Made by a program: the position numbers and the translations under genes | In this document: piece by piece, positions 31,859 to 34,822 of the stretch | Position numbering within the stretch: position 1 is the first letter of the stretch | Layout: each line of letters starts with the position of its first letter | Assembly (NCBI GenBank): GCA_046594885.1 | Contig: JBKJRD010000071.1 | Span: forward strand, 1 to 34,822 | Reading direction: 5' to 3' | From: Methylotenera_A sp046594885 | GTDB lineage: Bacteria; Pseudomonadota; Gammaproteobacteria; Burkholderiales; Methylophilaceae | Length of the DNA stretch: 34,822 bases | Notes under the pieces: generated by a model | What the model saw: the letters and a program-made list of their open reading frames with translations, nothing else | Told to the model about the DNA's origin: nothing | Database searches by the model: none

Positions 31859-34567
31859 TCACATCTTTTGAAGACGCAGTCTAATTTGCTTTTCAGTTTC
31901 GATTAAGGCGAAGAAAGCTACGCCAATCGCAATGACTATTACACCATCCCAGAATGGGACGGACTCGGTGGCAAAAACGGTTTGCAGCGTTGGTAAGTAG
32001 GTAATAGCGAGTTGCGCTGCAGTTATAACGATGACGGTTATCCAAACCACCTTAGTGCCGCGCACCGCTTTCCAGGTTAGCGAAGTACCATAGATATTGC
32101 GTATGAAGAACAGGTGAAAAATCTCCATTACCACCAGCGTGTTTAACGCAAGTGTGCGTGCCAATTCCACGCTGTAGCCTCGATCAACCGCATAGGAGAA
32201 AATGTCATATACGCCACAGAGAAAAAGGATGGCCACCAGCGCGATATGCCAAACGAGTTCCCCACTAAGTAATGGCTCGCCTCTTGCACGTGGCGGTCGT
32301 CGCATGGTGTTCTCTTCGGTAGGCTCGAATGCTAGCGCAATACCTAACGTCATTGCAGTAATTAGATTGATCCATAGAATCTGGATAGCCGTTACCGGCA
32401 AAGTAGCTCCCAGAAGCAGTGCCACAATAATACATATAGCTTCACCAGCATTGGTAGGCAGCGTCCAGCTAATTACCTTTTTGATATTATCGTACACAGT
32501 GCGGCCTTCGCGTACAGCGGCGACAATTGAGGCGAAGTTATCGTCAGCAAGCACCAATTCTGCCGCCTCTTTAGCAGCTTCACTTCCTTTTTTCCCCATG
32601 GCTATACCTGCATCAGCGCGTTTCAAAGCAGGAGCATCGTTTACGCCATCACCCGTCATGGCGACAGTCATACTGTTTGATTGCAGAGCCATGACAAGTC
32701 TAAGTTTATGTTCTGGGCTGGTGCGCGCAAAAATATCGCATTCCAGCACGGCTGCCCTAAGGGTAAAATCATCCATATTGTCAAGGTCGGATCCTGTCAA
32801 AACTTTGTCGGGATTTTGCAAACCGATCTGTTTACCGATAGCAGCTGCGGTTTTGGCATGATCACCAGTAATCATTTTCACGCGAATACCCGCGCAGTGG
32901 CATTCTGACACAGCCGTAATCGCCTCGATACGTGGAGGGTCGATCATCCCAACCATACCAAGCAAAGTAAGTTTGCCGTCAATCTCTCCCTGTTGTAACA
33001 CAGTATGTTTGGGCTGCACAGACTCTACAGCAAAGGCTAAAACTCGCTGACCGAGTGCGGCGATAGCTTCTACTTTTTCATTCCAATAAGCTGTATCTAA
33101 TGGCTCTGACCTACCATCCGCGTTACGCTGATCTTTGCACATGGAAAGAATCCGTTCAGGTGCTCCTTTAACAAACACAAACGCATGGTGTTCGTGATCG
33201 TGATTCAGCGTAGCCATGAAGCGGTGCTTAGCATCAAAGGGAATGGCGTCGGTACGTGTCCATGAAACTTGCTCTTTACGAGCATCCATATTCATTTTTC
33301 CACCGAATGATAGAAGCGCGCCCTCCATCGGATCGCCTTCCACTTCCCATACATGTTCTTTTTCATGTAATGCTGCGTCATTGCATAGCACGGCAGCACG
33401 AGCTAGTTCCTCTAAAACCCTATGTTCAGTTGGATCCACTTGCACATCTTCTAGTTCAAGAACTCCATTGGGCTCATAACCAATGCCCTCCAGTGTAAAC
33501 AAATGTTGGTGCGTTAACACCGAAGCAACCATCATTTCATTCCGCGTCAATGTGCCAGTTTTATCGGTACAAATTACAGACACGGAACCAAGCGTTTCAA
33601 TGGCAGGGAGTCGCCGAATAATAACGTTGCGTTTGGCCATTGCTTGCACTCCGATAGCGAGAGTGATGGTAAGTACGGCGGGTAAACCTTCAGGAATAGC
33701 CGCAACCGAAAGTCCAACGACAGCCATAAATAGTTCGGTAAAATCATGATGATTGATGAAATACCCATGCGCCAGCAGCAGTCCTGCTATTAGCAGAATT
33801 AAAATAGTCAACCATTTCGCAAACACCCCCATTTGCTGTACAAGCGGTGTAGTCAGCATTTCCACTTCCGATAGGATTCCGCTTATGCGCCCAACTTCTG
33901 TCTGACTGCCAGTTGATACTGCCACGCCTTTGCACTGACCGGATGTCATCAGCGTGCCTGAAAAAGCCATGCAGAAGCGGTCACCAAGCGGTGCGTCTTT
34001 CGCAGCTGTCTCAATATGTTTCTCGACTGGAACAGATTCTCCAGTTAGTATTGATTCCTGCACCGACATACCATGTGCTGTGAGTAGACGTAAATCGGCA
34101 GGAACTTTATCGCCCGCCTCCAGCAAGACGATGTCTCCGGGAACCAGATTTTTGCCTTCAATGCTAATTCGTTCTCCACCCCGTAGCACATTGGCGTGAG
34201 GCGCAAGCATTAGACTGATAGCGTCCATCGCTTTTTCCGCTTTACCTTCTTGAATATAGCCAATAATGGCATTAGCCACTACCACTGCTAAAATCACAAA
34301 CGTATCAATCCAATGACCCAAAAAAGCCGTAATAATGGCGGAACTGATTAGTACATATATTAGAATATTGTGAAAGTGCAACCCAAAACGTATCAAGAAG
34401 TTTCGCTTGGGTGGATCGGGCATACGATTTTCACCGTAGGTTTCGAGCCGAGATTTTGCCTCACCTTCACTCAAGCCGGTGGCTGAAGTCTTCAGTAACT
34501 GAAGTGCCTCTTCAATTGATTGGCTGTGCCAAGCTGGAGAATCTAGTCTTATTTTCACTTCTTGCAA
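31859..34567 (-). CDS. P-type (P2-class) cation-transporting ATPase
   Basis: 902-residue ion pump in the inner membrane. In order: cation-ATPase N-terminal domain (residues 12-75), actuator domain with TGES at 175-178, M4 motif AAIPEGLPAVLT (289-300), phosphorylated D335 in DKTGTLT, an N-domain with KGAPERIL, MIGDH-type MITGDH and GDGVNDAPALKRADAG in the hinge, and C-terminal helices with LWINLITAMTLGIALAFEPTEE. The PEGLP and M6 patterns place it with the SERCA/PMCA-like and Na+-type P2 ATPases. M6 differs from the NLVTDG of Ca2+-ATPases, so the ion (Ca2+, Na+, Mn2+ or other) is open. It starts at TTG 34567 or GTG 34558 and is the most GC-rich gene here by eye. Confidence 0.93.
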   Translation of the reverse strand: MQEVKIRLDSPAWHSQSIEEALQLLKTSATGLSEGEAKSRLETYGENRMPDPPKRNFLIRFGLHFHNILIYVLISSAIITAFLGHWIDTFVILAVVVANAIIGYIQEGKAEKAMDAISLMLAPHANVLRGGERISIEGKNLVPGDIVLLEAGDKVPADLRLLTAHGMSVQESILTGESVPVEKHIETAAKDAPLGDRFCMAFSGTLMTSGQCKGVAVSTGSQTEVGRISGILSEVEMLTTPLVQQMGVFAKWLTILILLIAGLLLAHGYFINHHDFTELFMAVVGLSVAAIPEGLPAVLTITLAIGVQAMAKRNVIIRRLPAIETLGSVSVICTDKTGTLTRNEMMVASVLTHQHLFTLEGIGYEPNGVLELEDVQVDPTEHRVLEELARAAVLCNDAALHEKEHVWEVEGDPMEGALLSFGGKMNMDARKEQVSWTRTDAIPFDAKHRFMATLNHDHEHHAFVFVKGAPERILSMCKDQRNADGRSEPLDTAYWNEKVEAIAALGQRVLAFAVESVQPKHTVLQQGEIDGKLTLLGMVGMIDPPRIEAITAVSECHCAGIRVKMITGDHAKTAAAIGKQIGLQNPDKVLTGSDLDNMDDFTLRAAVLECDIFARTSPEHKLRLVMALQSNSMTVAMTGDGVNDAPALKRADAGIAMGKKGSEAAKEAAELVLADDNFASIVAAVREGRTVYDNIKKVISWTLPTNAGEAICIIVALLLGATLPVTAIQILWINLITAMTLGIALAFEPTEENTMRRPPRARGEPLLSGELVWHIALVAILFLCGVYDIFSYAVDRGYSVELARTLALNTLVVMEIFHLFFIRNIYGTSLTWKAVRGTKVVWITVIVITAAQLAITYLPTLQTVFATESVPFWDGVIVIAIGVAFFALIETEKQIRLRLQKM

Positions 34568-34822
34568 AATTGTATCTTGTCAAAATTATTCATGCACTCA
34601 AGTTAACCCTTACTATTAGCAAAAAATAATATTTTTAGATTTTGATTAAAACGTGTACGAATTGATGTGTAATCAAACGTATTCAAATCCTTCAATCAAT
34701 TTGTAAGGTTTTTCTGCGCTTAAATTAGAATTTAATATTCTTAAGATTTATCCTAAACCATTAATTAATTCGGGTTAGTTGCTTCAATGAGATTTATTTA
34801 AAGTAACCAACTATTGTGATTC
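34568..34822 (-). promoter_or_regulatory. AT-rich region upstream of the P-type ATPase
   Basis: 255 bases with no gene. It should contain the minus-strand promoter of the ATPase; I cannot single out convincing -35/-10 boxes. Base composition switches abruptly from the GC-rich gene to AT-rich sequence at about 34567. Confidence 0.3.

Noticed and set aside
32202..32861. 219-residue plus-strand frame inside the P-type ATPase gene
   Set aside because: Pure antisense shadow of an unmistakable ATPase; GC-rich codons leave the opposite frame open.

Overview
The window looks like an accessory, stress-survival region of an AT-rich Gram-negative proteobacterium. LigD/Ku, UmuDC, CbpA/CbpM, GlsB/YeaQ, PA2169-type (DUF2383) and LON-domain proteins are all proteobacterial families. 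A betaproteobacterium with a low-GC genome, such as a methylotroph of the Methylophilaceae, is my guess from overall style and from the phosphoketolase/acetate kinase pair. It is inference only. No rRNA, convincing tRNA or CRISPR array was seen.

Layout. (1) 1-4228: the 3' part of a Tn7/Tn5053-like transposition module (tnsB/tniA, tnsC/tniB, tniQ/tnsD) whose genes overlap by ATGA. The first gene is cut by the window edge. (2) 4229-5140: a decay zone with the frameshifted tail of an RND efflux permease and a broken alpha/beta hydrolase. (3) 5141-15386: a run of small stress-type genes around a two-gene NHEJ operon (ligD-ku, minus strand). It holds a 4-TM protein, a DUF2383 four-helix protein, a glycine-zipper protein, a GAF protein, an AI-2E transporter, a GlsB-type membrane protein, a frameshifted cardiolipin synthase, a 33-aa protein and a small lipoprotein. 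(4) 15501-23280: a divergent DNA-damage cassette. Leftward are a LexA-like self-cleaving repressor and an exonuclease/GIY-YIG/UvrC-like nuclease. Rightward are a UmuD'-like protein with no cleavage site, UmuC, a LON-domain protein, an unknown 97-aa protein and a PD-(D/E)XK-helicase fusion. A perfect 20-bp palindrome lies between the two arms. A decayed second copy of the cassette's left edge lies just outside it. (5) 23281-27869: a dead low-affinity iron permease gene, cbpA-cbpM, a VIT/CCC1 transporter, a DUF4105 protein and a 5'-truncated gene. (6) 28102-34567: acetate kinase and phosphoketolase, then a large P-type cation ATPase, all on the minus strand and visibly more GC-rich than the rest.

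How the genes may work together. The functional themes are DNA repair under non-growing or damaged conditions (end joining, translesion synthesis, incision, a nuclease-helicase), envelope and protein homeostasis (cardiolipin synthase, CbpA/CbpM, GlsB, lipoprotein), metal/ion handling (VIT, P-type ATPase, dead iron permease) and an ATP-yielding phosphoketolase bypass. This set, next to a Tn7-like module and among several gene fossils, suggests a genomic island assembled by transfer and partly eroding. The candidate least matching a textbook system is the divergent LexA-like/UmuD'C/nuclease-helicase cassette at 15.8-23.3 kb.
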